A stretch of 64,000 nucleotides of DNA, from NCBI GenBank assembly GCA_017508425.1, contig JAFVYZ010000028.1, forward strand, positions 62,001 to 126,000, written 5' to 3'. This document shows positions 43,621-51,231 of the stretch, in pieces; the first letter of the stretch is position 1; the number at the start of each line of letters is the position of its first letter. The position numbers and the translations under genes were made by a program. This DNA comes from Clostridia bacterium (GTDB lineage Bacteria; Bacillota; Clostridia; Oscillospirales; CAG-272). The notes below the pieces were generated by a model that worked only from the letters and a program-made list of their open reading frames with translations, made no database searches and was not told the DNA's origin.

Positions 43621-43672
43621 CGATATACAAAATAAAACACAATTTGTAAAAAATAAACCTTTAGGAGCATTT

Positions 43673-44500
43673 ATGACAATTGAAAGCATGCAGCCCTTCG
43701 TGCGCTACGCACACAGCATCGTGCAGTTTATCCCCGACCGCGTCATCGCGCCCGACCACCGCATTTTTTACTGCACCGCAGGGTGCGCCGAAATTTCGGT
43801 AAAAAATGAAACACACACCCTCTCACGCGGTGATCTGCTGTACATTTCCGCAGGTGTGCCCTACCGCGGTGCTCATACGCAGGGCGACTTTGCGGCGTTT
43901 GCCCTCAATTTTGATTTCGGGCAATCTATGGCGCATATCTTCACCGCCGTGCCGCCGATATACGAGGATAAGCTTACCGCGTTTCTGCCCGTCGAGAAAG
44001 AAGCGCCGCCCCTCGAATTTCGCGCACCCGTGCTCGTAAAGGGATTTGGCGAGGGCGAGCGGTATATACGCGATATTGAGCACGAATATCGCCACAAGAA
44101 GCTTTACGCAGAAAAGCGCACCTCCCTTTTGCTCTCCTCCCTGCTCATTCTCGCCCTGCGCCGCACGGCGGCATCGGAGGCGCCCGGCTTTTCAAGCCTT
44201 GCCACTAAGGTCGCGGCGTATCTGCGCGAGCATTACCGCGAGCCCTGTACGAACAAGGAGCTCGGCGAGATCTTCTCCTATCACCCGAACTATCTCAACC
44301 GCTTAATGGTTGCCTACACGGGGCTCTCTTTGCACAAATATCTCACGCGCACGCGAATTGACCGCGCCATAGACCTGTTATCGACCACCGCAATGAGTGT
44401 TGGCGAGGTCGGCGCGCAGGTCGGCTTCCCCGACCCTTCTCACTTTTCAAAGGCTTTTGAAAAGGTCACCGGGCACTCCCCCAGTGCCTTCCGCGCGTAA
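43673..44500 (+). CDS. AraC family transcription regulator
   Basis: A 275-residue regulator: cupin-like N-terminal sensing domain (about 15-95, with GDLLYISAGVPYRGAHTQGDF) and a C-terminal double HTH from about 180: YLREHYREPCTNKELGEIFSYHPNYLNRLMVAYTGLSLHKYLTRTRIDRAIDLL, then MSVGEVGAQVGFPDPSHFSKAFEKVTGHSPSAFR, the AraC signature. The ATG behind TTAGGAGC is used. It stands divergent to the isomerase-esterase-hydrolase operon and likely senses the sugar. Confidence 0.92.
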   Translation: MTIESMQPFVRYAHSIVQFIPDRVIAPDHRIFYCTAGCAEISVKNETHTLSRGDLLYISAGVPYRGAHTQGDFAAFALNFDFGQSMAHIFTAVPPIYEDKLTAFLPVEKEAPPLEFRAPVLVKGFGEGERYIRDIEHEYRHKKLYAEKRTSLLLSSLLILALRRTAASEAPGFSSLATKVAAYLREHYREPCTNKELGEIFSYHPNYLNRLMVAYTGLSLHKYLTRTRIDRAIDLLSTTAMSVGEVGAQVGFPDPSHFSKAFEKVTGHSPSAFRA

Positions 44501-44515
44501 AGAAACAAAAAAGAC

Positions 44516-44544
44516 TTTACAAAACGCCAAAAACTTGTTATACT
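44516..44544 (+). promoter_or_regulatory. sigma-A promoter of the SDR gene
   Basis: TTTACA, 17 bases, TATACT, 46 bp before the ATG. Confidence 0.8.
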
Positions 44545-44589
44545 ATTGGTAGCATTATACCTTATTTTTAAAAGAAAAGAGGATTTATT

Positions 44590-45390
44590 ATGAGCTTTTT
44601 AAAGGGAAAAACCGCAATTATTACGGGCGGCGGCTACGCCACACTTTCTGACGGCAGATGCGGCTCGATCGGCTACGGCATCGCCACGGCGTACGCCAAG
44701 GAGGGCGCAAACCTCGTCATTACCGGGCGCAACGTCTCCAAGCTTGAAAAGGCCAAGGAGGAGCTTGAGCGCCTTTACGGCATCAAGGTTCTGGCCCTTG
44801 CCGCAGACATTTCCGACGGGCAGGACAACGAAGCCGTTGCCAAGGGCGTGGTCGAGGCCGCCATCAAGGAATTCGGCCGCATTGACGTGCTGATCAACAA
44901 CGCGCAGGCATCGGCATCGGGCGTGACCATTCAGGACCACACCACCGAGCAGTTTAACCTCGCCATGTTCTCGGGCCTTTACGCCACCTTCTACTATATG
45001 AAGGCGTGCTACCCTTACCTCAAGGAAACCAAGGGCAGTGTCATTAACTTCGCATCGGGCGCGGGACTTTTCGGCAACTACGGTCAGTGCTCCTACGCCG
45101 CCGCCAAGGAGGGCATTCGCGGCTTGTCGCGCGTTGCCGCTACCGAATGGGCCAAGGACGGCATCAACACCAACGTGGTTTGCCCGCTGGCCTGGACCGC
45201 ACAGCTTGAGGGCTTTGAAAAGGCATACCCCGAGGCATTCAAGGCCAACGTCAAAATGCCTCCCGCAGGTCACTTTGGCGATCCCGAGCTTGAGATCGGT
45301 CGCGTATGCGTTCAGCTTGCCAACCCCGACTTCAAGTATATGAACGGCGAGACCCTGACGCTGGAGGGCGGTATGGGTCTGAGACCCTAA
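44590..45390 (+). CDS. short-chain dehydrogenase/reductase
   Basis: A 266-residue classical SDR. The cofactor motif is stretched: TAIITGGGYATLSDGRCGSIGYGIATAYAKEG, with about eight extra residues compared with TGxxxGIG. LITGRN at the end of beta2 suggests NADP. INNAQASASG replaces NNAG, VINFASGAG gives the Ser, and YAAAKEG the catalytic Tyr and Lys. The C-terminal MNGETLTLEGGMGLRP is usual. Substrate unknown; the place beside sugar genes suggests a sugar or polyol, which is inference. Confidence 0.88.
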   Translation: MSFLKGKTAIITGGGYATLSDGRCGSIGYGIATAYAKEGANLVITGRNVSKLEKAKEELERLYGIKVLALAADISDGQDNEAVAKGVVEAAIKEFGRIDVLINNAQASASGVTIQDHTTEQFNLAMFSGLYATFYYMKACYPYLKETKGSVINFASGAGLFGNYGQCSYAAAKEGIRGLSRVAATEWAKDGINTNVVCPLAWTAQLEGFEKAYPEAFKANVKMPPAGHFGDPELEIGRVCVQLANPDFKYMNGETLTLEGGMGLRP

Positions 45391-45468
45391 AAAGCGAGTG
45401 GAAGGCGTTTGCCTGTCTCACCCTTTTCGGGAGCACCCCGACAACTTTCAAAACAAAAGTATCCCTTT

Positions 45469-45496
45469 GGGCAAGCACGCTGTGGCGTGCTTGCCC
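45469..45496 (+). terminator. terminator after the SDR gene
   Basis: GGGCAAGCACGC-TGTG-GCGTGCTTGCCC and TTTTTAT. Confidence 0.85.
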
Positions 45497-45523
45497 TTTT
45501 TATTTGATTTTTCCCGAATACCT

Positions 45524-45552
45524 GTATATTCCGGGAAAATCGGGCAAAAATA
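45524..45552 (+). promoter_or_regulatory. sigma-F-like (forespore) promoter
   Basis: GTATA, 14 bases, GGCAAAAATA. The -10 fits the Bacillus sigma-F pattern GGnnAnAHTR fully and the -35 fits GYWTA; the usual spacer is about 15. It is 31 bp before the peptidase ATG, and spoIIQ is a known sigma-F target. Confidence 0.5.
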
Positions 45553-45582
45553 GTGTCAGCACAAAGAAAAGGAGAAAAAATC

Positions 45583-46311
45583 ATGCAAAAAAATAAATTT
45601 TTACAAGCCCTGCGTGAGGACAAGGGCGCACGCTCCATTGCCCTGACCGTTCTTGTGATGCTGTTGGTCCTCACCGCCATTATCGTGACCACCGTCATTG
45701 CCAACCGTGCCCCCACCGAGGAGCCACTGCCACCCGAGGACACACAGGTCGGCATCAAGGATCCCGACGACAAGGGGGACGAAACGCCCGATAAACAAGA
45801 CCCCCCTTCGGAAGAAAAGCCCAATGACAAGCCCACCGATGCCCTGCCCACCGAATTCATCCTGCCCGTTGCGGGAGTTCTTCGCTCGGTACACGACGCG
45901 GACCTTCAGGTCTTCTCGCCCACGATGGGCGACTACCGCGTGCATCTCGGCATCGACATCGGCACCGTAGAGGGTGCCACCGTATCGGCGATGGCCGACG
46001 GGACGGTCGCGCAAATTTGGGATGACGTGCGTATGGGCCGGTGCCTCGCCATCAAGCACGGAGGCGATGCCTATACCATTTACAAAAACCTCAAGGCCGA
46101 GCAGCCCGAAGGGATCACGGTCGGCACCACGGTCAAGGCCGGAGATGTGATCGGCACGGTGGGTGACAGTGCAATGGTCGAGCTTGCCGAGGAGCCCCAC
46201 CTGCACCTTGAAATGACGGTAAAAGGCATTCAGGTAGATCCGACGGAATACCTCAGTGAGGATGCGATGGCAACCTTAAAGGAGGATACCAACTACGAGG
46301 ACGCATCGTGA
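45583..46311 (+). CDS. M23 peptidase-fold membrane protein, SpoIIQ-like
   Basis: A 242-residue protein with one N-terminal membrane anchor (about 20-40), an acidic, Pro-rich linker and an M23/LytM domain from about 88: DYRVHLGIDIGTVEGATVSAMADGTVAQIWDD, GRCLAIKHGGDAYTIYKNL, GDVIGTVGDSAMVELAEEPHLHLEM. HxxxD and HLH zinc ligands are present, as in clostridial SpoIIQ and unlike the Bacillus one. SpoIIQ spans the gap between forespore and mother cell. A general anchored murein peptidase is the alternative, but a sigma-F-like promoter supports the sporulation reading. RBS AAAGGAG. Confidence 0.8.
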   Translation: MQKNKFLQALREDKGARSIALTVLVMLLVLTAIIVTTVIANRAPTEEPLPPEDTQVGIKDPDDKGDETPDKQDPPSEEKPNDKPTDALPTEFILPVAGVLRSVHDADLQVFSPTMGDYRVHLGIDIGTVEGATVSAMADGTVAQIWDDVRMGRCLAIKHGGDAYTIYKNLKAEQPEGITVGTTVKAGDVIGTVGDSAMVELAEEPHLHLEMTVKGIQVDPTEYLSEDAMATLKEDTNYEDAS

Positions 46312-46317
46312 TAAAAA

Positions 46318-46349
46318 AACAGGGCACTGCCGATCGGCAGTGCCCTGTT
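46318..46349. terminator. bidirectional terminator
   Basis: A 32-bp perfect palindrome, arm AACAGGGCACTGCCGA, with A-run before and T-run after. Confidence 0.85.
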
Positions 46350-46352
46350 TTT

Positions 46353-47051
46353 TTACGGTGCGGAAAACCGAAAGCCCGCGGCGTAAAGAGCCTCGTTGTC
46401 ATCCCCAACGACAACGCTGTGCCACGCGGAGGTGCTGCCCTGAAAGATCACAGTCTCAAGTCCGTGACATTCCGCAAAGGCCCCGGCCGAAATACGCGAA
46501 AGGGCGGTGTGCAGCTTCAGCTCCCCCGCGGCGCGGCCTGAGGGACAGTACACGAGGGTCTTGCCGTCGGCAGAATACAGCACGCCATCGTATTCACTGT
46601 AAAATTCACTCCCCGCTGCAACGCGCACGTAGCAAAGGCGAGCACACCCTGAAAAGGATGCCGCACTCACGCTCCTCACGGTCGCGGGGATCTCGATGGC
46701 CCCAACAATGCTCCCTGTGAGGGCATAGGGTAAGATCTCGGTCACAACATCTCCCGAGGGGCTTTTGGGAGGCACCAAAATGCAGGACGAGGTACACGTA
46801 CCGAGCCCTGAAAGAGCACAGGTACCGTCGCCGTTGCTGCGAAATTTCAAGCCCTCGCTATACGTGGGTGAAACGACCACGCTGCCGCCAAGCGGTGTGC
46901 TTTCCTCGCGCGGTGTCTCCACAACCAAGTCCTCCCCACTCGAGCCGTCGCCGGCCCCCTCCTCAGTCTTGGCCTCGGCGGCCAGCATCACCGAGGAGCA
47001 AATAATGGCACAAAGCAGCACCAAGCACCCCAGTATTTTAAACGTCTTCAT
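46353..47051 (-). CDS. secreted BspA-like leucine-rich repeat protein
   Basis: A 232-residue secreted protein: signal peptide MKTFKILGCLVLLCAIICSS up to about residue 27, an acidic linker, then LRR_5-like units such as ILPYALTGSIVGAIEIPATVRSVSAASFSGCARLCYVRV and ELKLHTALSRISAGAFAECHGLETVIFQGS. These short units occur in surface proteins of gut Firmicutes. Ligand unknown. No sortase motif at the end. Confidence 0.78.
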   Translation of the reverse strand: MKTFKILGCLVLLCAIICSSVMLAAEAKTEEGAGDGSSGEDLVVETPREESTPLGGSVVVSPTYSEGLKFRSNGDGTCALSGLGTCTSSCILVPPKSPSGDVVTEILPYALTGSIVGAIEIPATVRSVSAASFSGCARLCYVRVAAGSEFYSEYDGVLYSADGKTLVYCPSGRAAGELKLHTALSRISAGAFAECHGLETVIFQGSTSAWHSVVVGDDNEALYAAGFRFSAP

Positions 47052-47091
47052 TCTTTCTTTCCTCCTTGATTTTCATTGGTGACGTACCCCG

Positions 47092-47120
47092 ATAGTACCA
47101 CAGGGATATTCCCCCGTCAA
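47092..47120 (-). promoter_or_regulatory. sigma-A promoter of the BspA-like gene
   Basis: TTGACG, 17 bases, TACTAT on the minus strand. The 310-bp gap here carries this promoter and the rightward one at 47294; nothing else recognisable lies between. Confidence 0.6.
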
Positions 47121-47293
47121 TCCCTTTTCGGTCGCACAAAACGACGGCAAAGGCAAGAAAAAGCCGCGCTTTTCGCATCGAATGTCAAGCGGAGTCAACC
47201 GACACCGAAGCATGATGAAAAATGCGATGAAAAAAAGGCCCGTTTCCCACAAGGCCGAGTCATCGAAGGTCAACGCTTATAAGACCTCTGCCC

Positions 47294-47322
47294 TTGACAA
47301 AACAAGGGGAATATGCTATGAT
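47294..47322 (+). promoter_or_regulatory. sigma-A promoter of the DUF4886-dusB-murI genes
   Basis: TTGACA, 17 bases, TATGAT, 44 bp before the first ATG. Confidence 0.85.
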
Positions 47323-47365
47323 GAAGATGCAAAACATCCCCCCTTCCAAGAAACGCGAGGTAATT

Positions 47366-48010
47366 ATGAAGCTTCTTTTCATCGGCAACAGCCACACTTA
47401 TTTTAACGATGTCGCGGGTACCGTGCTCCGCCTTCTTGCGGCCACGGGCGAAAAATCCCATGTCACTATGCTCGCGCGCGGTGGTAAGGCCTTCTCCTTT
47501 CACACATCCGACCCCGGCGTTTCTTTTAACCTACGCTACGGCGGCTACGATTGCGTCATTGCCCAAGATCGCGGCTCCTCCTTTGATGCCGAGGCCTTTG
47601 AGGCAGGTGCTACCGCACTGAAAAAAATGGCCGAGGCATCAAATGCCCGATTTATGCTCTTTATGCCCTGGCCCTTGCGGGATAACCGTGCCGTACAGCA
47701 CGATATGACCGAGGGGTACCTTTCGTTTTGCCGTCGGGAGCGCTGCCGCTTCGCTCCGGCCGGCGAGGTGTTTAACCGTTTGCTTTCCACCCTCTCGCTC
47801 GACGATCTGTATCGCGAGGATGGGTGCCACGCCACCCCGCTTGGCGGCTATGCCGCCGCCGTGACGATCTTTTATACCGTCACCGACCGCAAGCGCACCA
47901 TAGACCCCACCAAGATCGACGATCCCGGCATTGCCGACGGCATCTCGCCCGAGCTTTGCCGCAAAATACATACCGAGGCGTGCTATATTTCGCGCCTGTA
48001 CAACGGCTGA
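47366..48010 (+). CDS. DUF4886-like SGNH protein
   Basis: A 214-residue protein starting MKLLFIGNSHTYFNDVAGTVLRLL, a GNS block I, with DCVIAQDRGSSFDAEAFEAGATALKKMAE and REDGCHATPLGGYAAAVTIFY, the latter with the final Asp/His. It is related to the 23.2-kb protein but shorter. Substrate unknown. Its TGA shares a base with the dusB ATG (TGATG), so translation is probably coupled. RBS CGAGG. Confidence 0.82.
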   Translation: MKLLFIGNSHTYFNDVAGTVLRLLAATGEKSHVTMLARGGKAFSFHTSDPGVSFNLRYGGYDCVIAQDRGSSFDAEAFEAGATALKKMAEASNARFMLFMPWPLRDNRAVQHDMTEGYLSFCRRERCRFAPAGEVFNRLLSTLSLDDLYREDGCHATPLGGYAAAVTIFYTVTDRKRTIDPTKIDDPGIADGISPELCRKIHTEACYISRLYNG

Positions 48011-49029
48011 TGGCCCCGGTAAGGATCGGGGATCTCACCCTCAGGCACGGTTTGATGCTTGCACCGATGGCCGGCGTCACCGACGCCTCCTTCCGTGCGC
48101 TTTGCCGCCGCTTCGGGGCGGAATATACCGTATCGGAGATGATCTCCGCAAAAGCACTTTGCTACGAACAAAAAGGGCGCGAGAGCGCACCCGCGCGCAC
48201 GGCGGCACTGGCCGCGATCGGGCACGCGGAGTGGCCTTGCGCCATACAGCTTTTTGGCAGTGACCCTGAATTTATGGCACAGGCTGCCACCCTCATTGAA
48301 GGCGGCAGCTACCGCGGCGCCCTCCCGGGCCCGATGCCGGTCGCCATTGACATCAACATGGGGTGCCCCGTTCAAAAGGTGGTCTCAAACGGTGAAGGGA
48401 GTGCCCTGATGAAGGAGCCCTTGCTCGCCGAGAAAATCGTTGCCGCCATAAAAAAGACCGTATCGCTCCCCGTGACCGTCAAGATCCGCGCCGGGTGGGA
48501 TGAAAATTCACGCAACGCCGTGGAATTTGCCAAGCGCATGGAGGCGGCCGGCGCCGATCTCATTACGGTGCACGGACGCACAAGACAGCAATTTTATGCG
48601 CCCAAAAGTGACAACAAGATCATTGCCGACGTGAAGGCGGCCGTGAAGATCCCGGTGATCGGCAACGGCGACCTGTTCACCGCCGAGGACGTACGGCATA
48701 TACTGGAAGAGACGGGCTGCGACGGCGTGATGATCGCGCGCGGCGCTCTCGGCAATCCCTTTTTATTTACCGAGATCACAGCCATGCTCGAGGGGCGCAA
48801 CGCTCCCCCCCAAACCGTTGCCGAGCGTGTGGACGTGGCTCTCGCACACGCACGCGCTATGATCGAAAAGAAGGGCGAACGCATTGGCGTCGCCGAGGCG
48901 CGAAAGCACATGGCCTGGTACTGCAAGGGCCTGCGCGGTGCCGCGTGCGTGCGCGACGGTGTGATGCGTGCTGAAACATTTGAAGAAATAAAGCGTCTGC
49001 TCACCACACTCAAGGGCACAAGCGAATAA
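48010..49029 (+). CDS. dusB: tRNA-dihydrouridine synthase, DusB type
   Basis: FMN enzyme that reduces uridines in the tRNA D-loop. LMLAPMAGVTDASFRALCRRFGAEYTVSEMISA is the FMN-binding start, IDINMGCPVQKVVSNGEGSALMK contains the catalytic Cys, and VTVKIRAGW, ITVHGRTRQQFY, VIGNGDLFTAEDV and GVMIARGALGNPFLF complete the barrel. 339 residues. The frame is open 62 codons upstream, but that part overlaps the preceding gene and is not Dus-like. Confidence 0.95.
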   Translation: MAPVRIGDLTLRHGLMLAPMAGVTDASFRALCRRFGAEYTVSEMISAKALCYEQKGRESAPARTAALAAIGHAEWPCAIQLFGSDPEFMAQAATLIEGGSYRGALPGPMPVAIDINMGCPVQKVVSNGEGSALMKEPLLAEKIVAAIKKTVSLPVTVKIRAGWDENSRNAVEFAKRMEAAGADLITVHGRTRQQFYAPKSDNKIIADVKAAVKIPVIGNGDLFTAEDVRHILEETGCDGVMIARGALGNPFLFTEITAMLEGRNAPPQTVAERVDVALAHARAMIEKKGERIGVAEARKHMAWYCKGLRGAACVRDGVMRAETFEEIKRLLTTLKGTSE

Positions 49030-49047
49030 CCACAAGGAGGAAGTGCT

Positions 49048-49599
49048 TTGATCGCCATTCTCACCACCAACCCGATCCTTGCCCGTATGCTGACGTTGGA
49101 GGCGGCACGCGCCGAGGTGCCCGTCACCGCCCCCGATGAGGCGCGCGTGTGGCTCCTTGATCTCGACCGTCCCCCTCGACCCCTCCCTCAGGGGCGCAAT
49201 GCCTACGTAATCGGCTTTACGGCCGAGGAGGCCTCCCCCGCCGGGGCGGACTTTGTGCTATCATTGCCCTACCCCAGTGCCTCACTGCAACGCATTTTAA
49301 AATCTTATTTTGCCCCGCAAAGCGATCTCGCACTACGCCATTTACCGGGCGTGGCCCTGGTTGGTGAGCGACGTGTGCATTTGAGCCCCGCCGAGGAAAA
49401 GCTCTTTGCCCTGCTCCTTGAAAACCGTGGGCAAACGGTCCCGACCGATACGCTCTTGGCGGCACTGCCGACCCATGAAGCGAGGACCAACGTGCTTCAG
49501 GTCCATATGTATCGCTTGCGTCGCAAGCTCTCCGTGGGCGGCGGCTCTCCCGTTCGTTCCGTGCGCGGCATCGGCTATCGCCTCGCGGAATCATTTTGA
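49048..49599 (+). CDS. winged-helix DNA-binding protein with pseudo-receiver
   Basis: A 183-residue protein from a TTG start behind AAGGAGGAAGTGC. The C-terminal part from about 100 is an OmpR/PhoB-type winged helix: LSPAEEKLFALLLENRGQTVPTDTLLAAL and NVLQVHMYRLRRKLSVGGGSPVRSVRGIGYRL. The first 90 residues are laid out like a receiver (MIAILTTNPILARMLTLEAAR, VWLLDLDRP, YVIGFTAEEA), but the acidic pocket is missing, so it is probably not phosphorylated. No histidine kinase gene is near. Target genes unknown; murI overlaps downstream. Confidence 0.8.
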   Translation: MIAILTTNPILARMLTLEAARAEVPVTAPDEARVWLLDLDRPPRPLPQGRNAYVIGFTAEEASPAGADFVLSLPYPSASLQRILKSYFAPQSDLALRHLPGVALVGERRVHLSPAEEKLFALLLENRGQTVPTDTLLAALPTHEARTNVLQVHMYRLRRKLSVGGGSPVRSVRGIGYRLAESF

Positions 49600-50369
49600 A
49601 ATCTACTCTCACCGCCCCCATCGCCGTATTTGATTCCGGTGTTGGGGGCATTGGTGTCCTTCGAGAGGTAAAAAAGATATTACCGCACGAAAATCTCCTT
49701 TACTTCGGTGACAATGCGAACGCCCCCTACGGCGAGCGACCGAGCGCCGAGATCCTGTCGCTTGTGCTCATGCACGCAGAAAGACTGCTTTCCTCAGCCA
49801 AGGCTCTGGTGCTTGCCTGCAACACCGCCACGGCGGTGGCGGTTGAAGCGTTGCGCGATCGCTATCCCACCATACCTATCATCGGCATTGAGCCGGCGAT
49901 CAAGCCCGCCCTTACCGTCACTGCGCACCCACGCATTCTGATACTCGCCACAAGCACGACACTGCGCGAGAAAAAGCTGCAAGCACTCCTTTCAAGACAC
50001 GCGGGCGACGCTACCTTTTATAAATGTGCCGCCCCTCGCCTCGTGCAGTTGATCGAGGCAGGACTTGCCGACAGCAGCGATACAGAGCACTATCTCACAG
50101 CCCTCCTTGCCCCGTTTGAGGACGAAAGTCGCCCCGATGCCGTGGTGCTCGGTTGCACGCACTTTCCCCTCGCCAAAGACGCGATTTCGCGCGTTCTTGG
50201 TGCGGATATGCCGCTTTTTGACGGCGCGGCAGGCACGGCGCGCGAGCTTGCCCGCCGGCTTGCCGAAGGAAAGCTTTTAAGCCCGTCAAGCGCCGAGGGG
50301 CGCATCACGCTCACCACAAGCGCCCCCCGTATGCTACCGCTCTATCAAAAGCTACTCGATCATAACTAA
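49596..50369 (+). CDS. murI: glutamate racemase
   Basis: Makes D-glutamate for peptidoglycan. IAVFDSGVGGIGVLREVKKILPHENLLYFGDNANAPYGERP has the first Asp/Ser, LVLACNTATAVAVEALR the first catalytic Cys, IPIIGIEPAIKPA, and AVVLGCTHFPLAKDAI the second Cys. 257 residues. The start is TTG inside the stop of the upstream gene; no better start exists close by. Confidence 0.95.
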   Translation: MKSTLTAPIAVFDSGVGGIGVLREVKKILPHENLLYFGDNANAPYGERPSAEILSLVLMHAERLLSSAKALVLACNTATAVAVEALRDRYPTIPIIGIEPAIKPALTVTAHPRILILATSTTLREKKLQALLSRHAGDATFYKCAAPRLVQLIEAGLADSSDTEHYLTALLAPFEDESRPDAVVLGCTHFPLAKDAISRVLGADMPLFDGAAGTARELARRLAEGKLLSPSSAEGRITLTTSAPRMLPLYQKLLDHN

Positions 50370-50404
50370 ACAAAGCCGCCCGTTTTTAACGGGCGGCTTT
50401 GTTT
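50370..50404. terminator. bidirectional terminator
   Basis: AACAAAGCCGCCCG and CGGGCGGCTTTGTT around a T/A loop, between convergent genes. Confidence 0.85.
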
Positions 50405-51101
50405 ATTCTTCGTCTAACACGATCACGGCGGTCGCGTTGTCCCTGTGGCAAAGCGTGTAGGTCAGCTTCTTGCCTCGCTTGCTTCGCTCAAACAAAAACA
50501 CACACGCCTGCGCGTTTTTCATCACGATCCTGCGCACTGCCGTTTGCCTGAGGTCAAAATCCGAGATCACACCGTCACTCCCCAAGGCGGCAGTTGTCAT
50601 AAACGCCACATCGATGTTAAGCTCGCTTGCGTACTGCTCCGCAATAGACCCCACAAGGCACATATCCTGCGCATAATACTCCCCTCCGATGAGAACGGTC
50701 GGAATATGGAGTGCCGATGCATTTTGCAGCGCCTTTACCGAATTTGTGACCATTAAAATGTTTTTGCGCTTTGCAAGATACGGAATGATGTAAAGACAGG
50801 TTGAGGAGCTATCGAGAAACACCGTCATACCGTCCTTCAAAAACACCTCACACCGTGTGCAAAGCTCCTTTTTCTCGGCTTCATCCACCAAAAGTCTGGC
50901 ATCGATGGGCAGCTCCCGTGAATCGGTCTTCAGCACCGCACCCCCGCGGTATCGCTTCAAATACCCCTCGCGCTCAAGCTCGGCAAGGTCGCGCCGCACC
51001 GTCATTTCCGACACAAAAAGTGTGCGGGAAAGCTCCCTCACCGAGGCTCTGCCCTTTTCGTATAATATCCCGAGGATCTCCTGCCTTCTCGTATTTTCCA
51101 T
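50403..51101 (-). CDS. DeoR family repressor
   Basis: A 232-residue regulator. The N-terminal HTH is MENTRRQEILGILYEKGRASVRELSRTLFVSEMTVRRDLAELEREGYLKRYRGGAVL, then the sugar-phosphate-sensing DeoRC domain (LFLDSSSTCLYIIPYL, VTNSVKALQ, DVAFMTTAALGSDGVISDFDL). The end is cut short compared with usual members (about 250). The ATG after CAGGGGTGCGTT is used. It is divergent to the aldolase/dehydrogenase pair, and CTTTCGTTT motifs in the promoter region fit DeoR-type operators. Confidence 0.9.
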   Translation of the reverse strand: MENTRRQEILGILYEKGRASVRELSRTLFVSEMTVRRDLAELEREGYLKRYRGGAVLKTDSRELPIDARLLVDEAEKKELCTRCEVFLKDGMTVFLDSSSTCLYIIPYLAKRKNILMVTNSVKALQNASALHIPTVLIGGEYYAQDMCLVGSIAEQYASELNIDVAFMTTAALGSDGVISDFDLRQTAVRRIVMKNAQACVFLFERSKRGKKLTYTLCHRDNATAVIVLDEE

Positions 51102-51152
51102 AACGCACCCCTGTTCGCTTATTTTTTCATTTTCAAACATTTCGAACATATA

Positions 51153-51181
51153 TTGCTTTCGTTTTGTTCTATTGATATAAT
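51153..51181 (+). promoter_or_regulatory. sigma-A promoter of the aldolase operon
   Basis: TTGCTT, 17 bases, TATAAT. The -35 overlaps CTTTCGTTT (51156-51164). Confidence 0.7.
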
Positions 51182-51220
51182 TATAGCAACACATTCCCCT
51201 ACTGTCAATACAAACGAAAG
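51156..51220. promoter_or_regulatory. inverted CTTTCGTTT operator half-sites
   Basis: CTTTCGTTT at 51156-51164 and AAACGAAAG at 51212-51220 are inverted copies 47 bp apart that bracket both promoters. TTTCGTTT-like words are common in DeoR-family operators (for example AgaR-type). Binding to both could loop the DNA. Confidence 0.5.
51180..51208 (-). promoter_or_regulatory. sigma-A promoter of the DeoR gene
   Basis: TTGACA, 17 bases, TATAAT on the minus strand. Its -10 shares the palindrome TATAATTATA with the rightward promoter, so the two compete. Confidence 0.8.
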
Positions 51221-51231
51221 GAATACTTAAC

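Noticed and set aside
47824..48009. N-terminal extension of DusB
   Set aside because: Its translation is basic and unlike Dus proteins and overlaps the preceding gene; the ATG in TGATG gives the family start.
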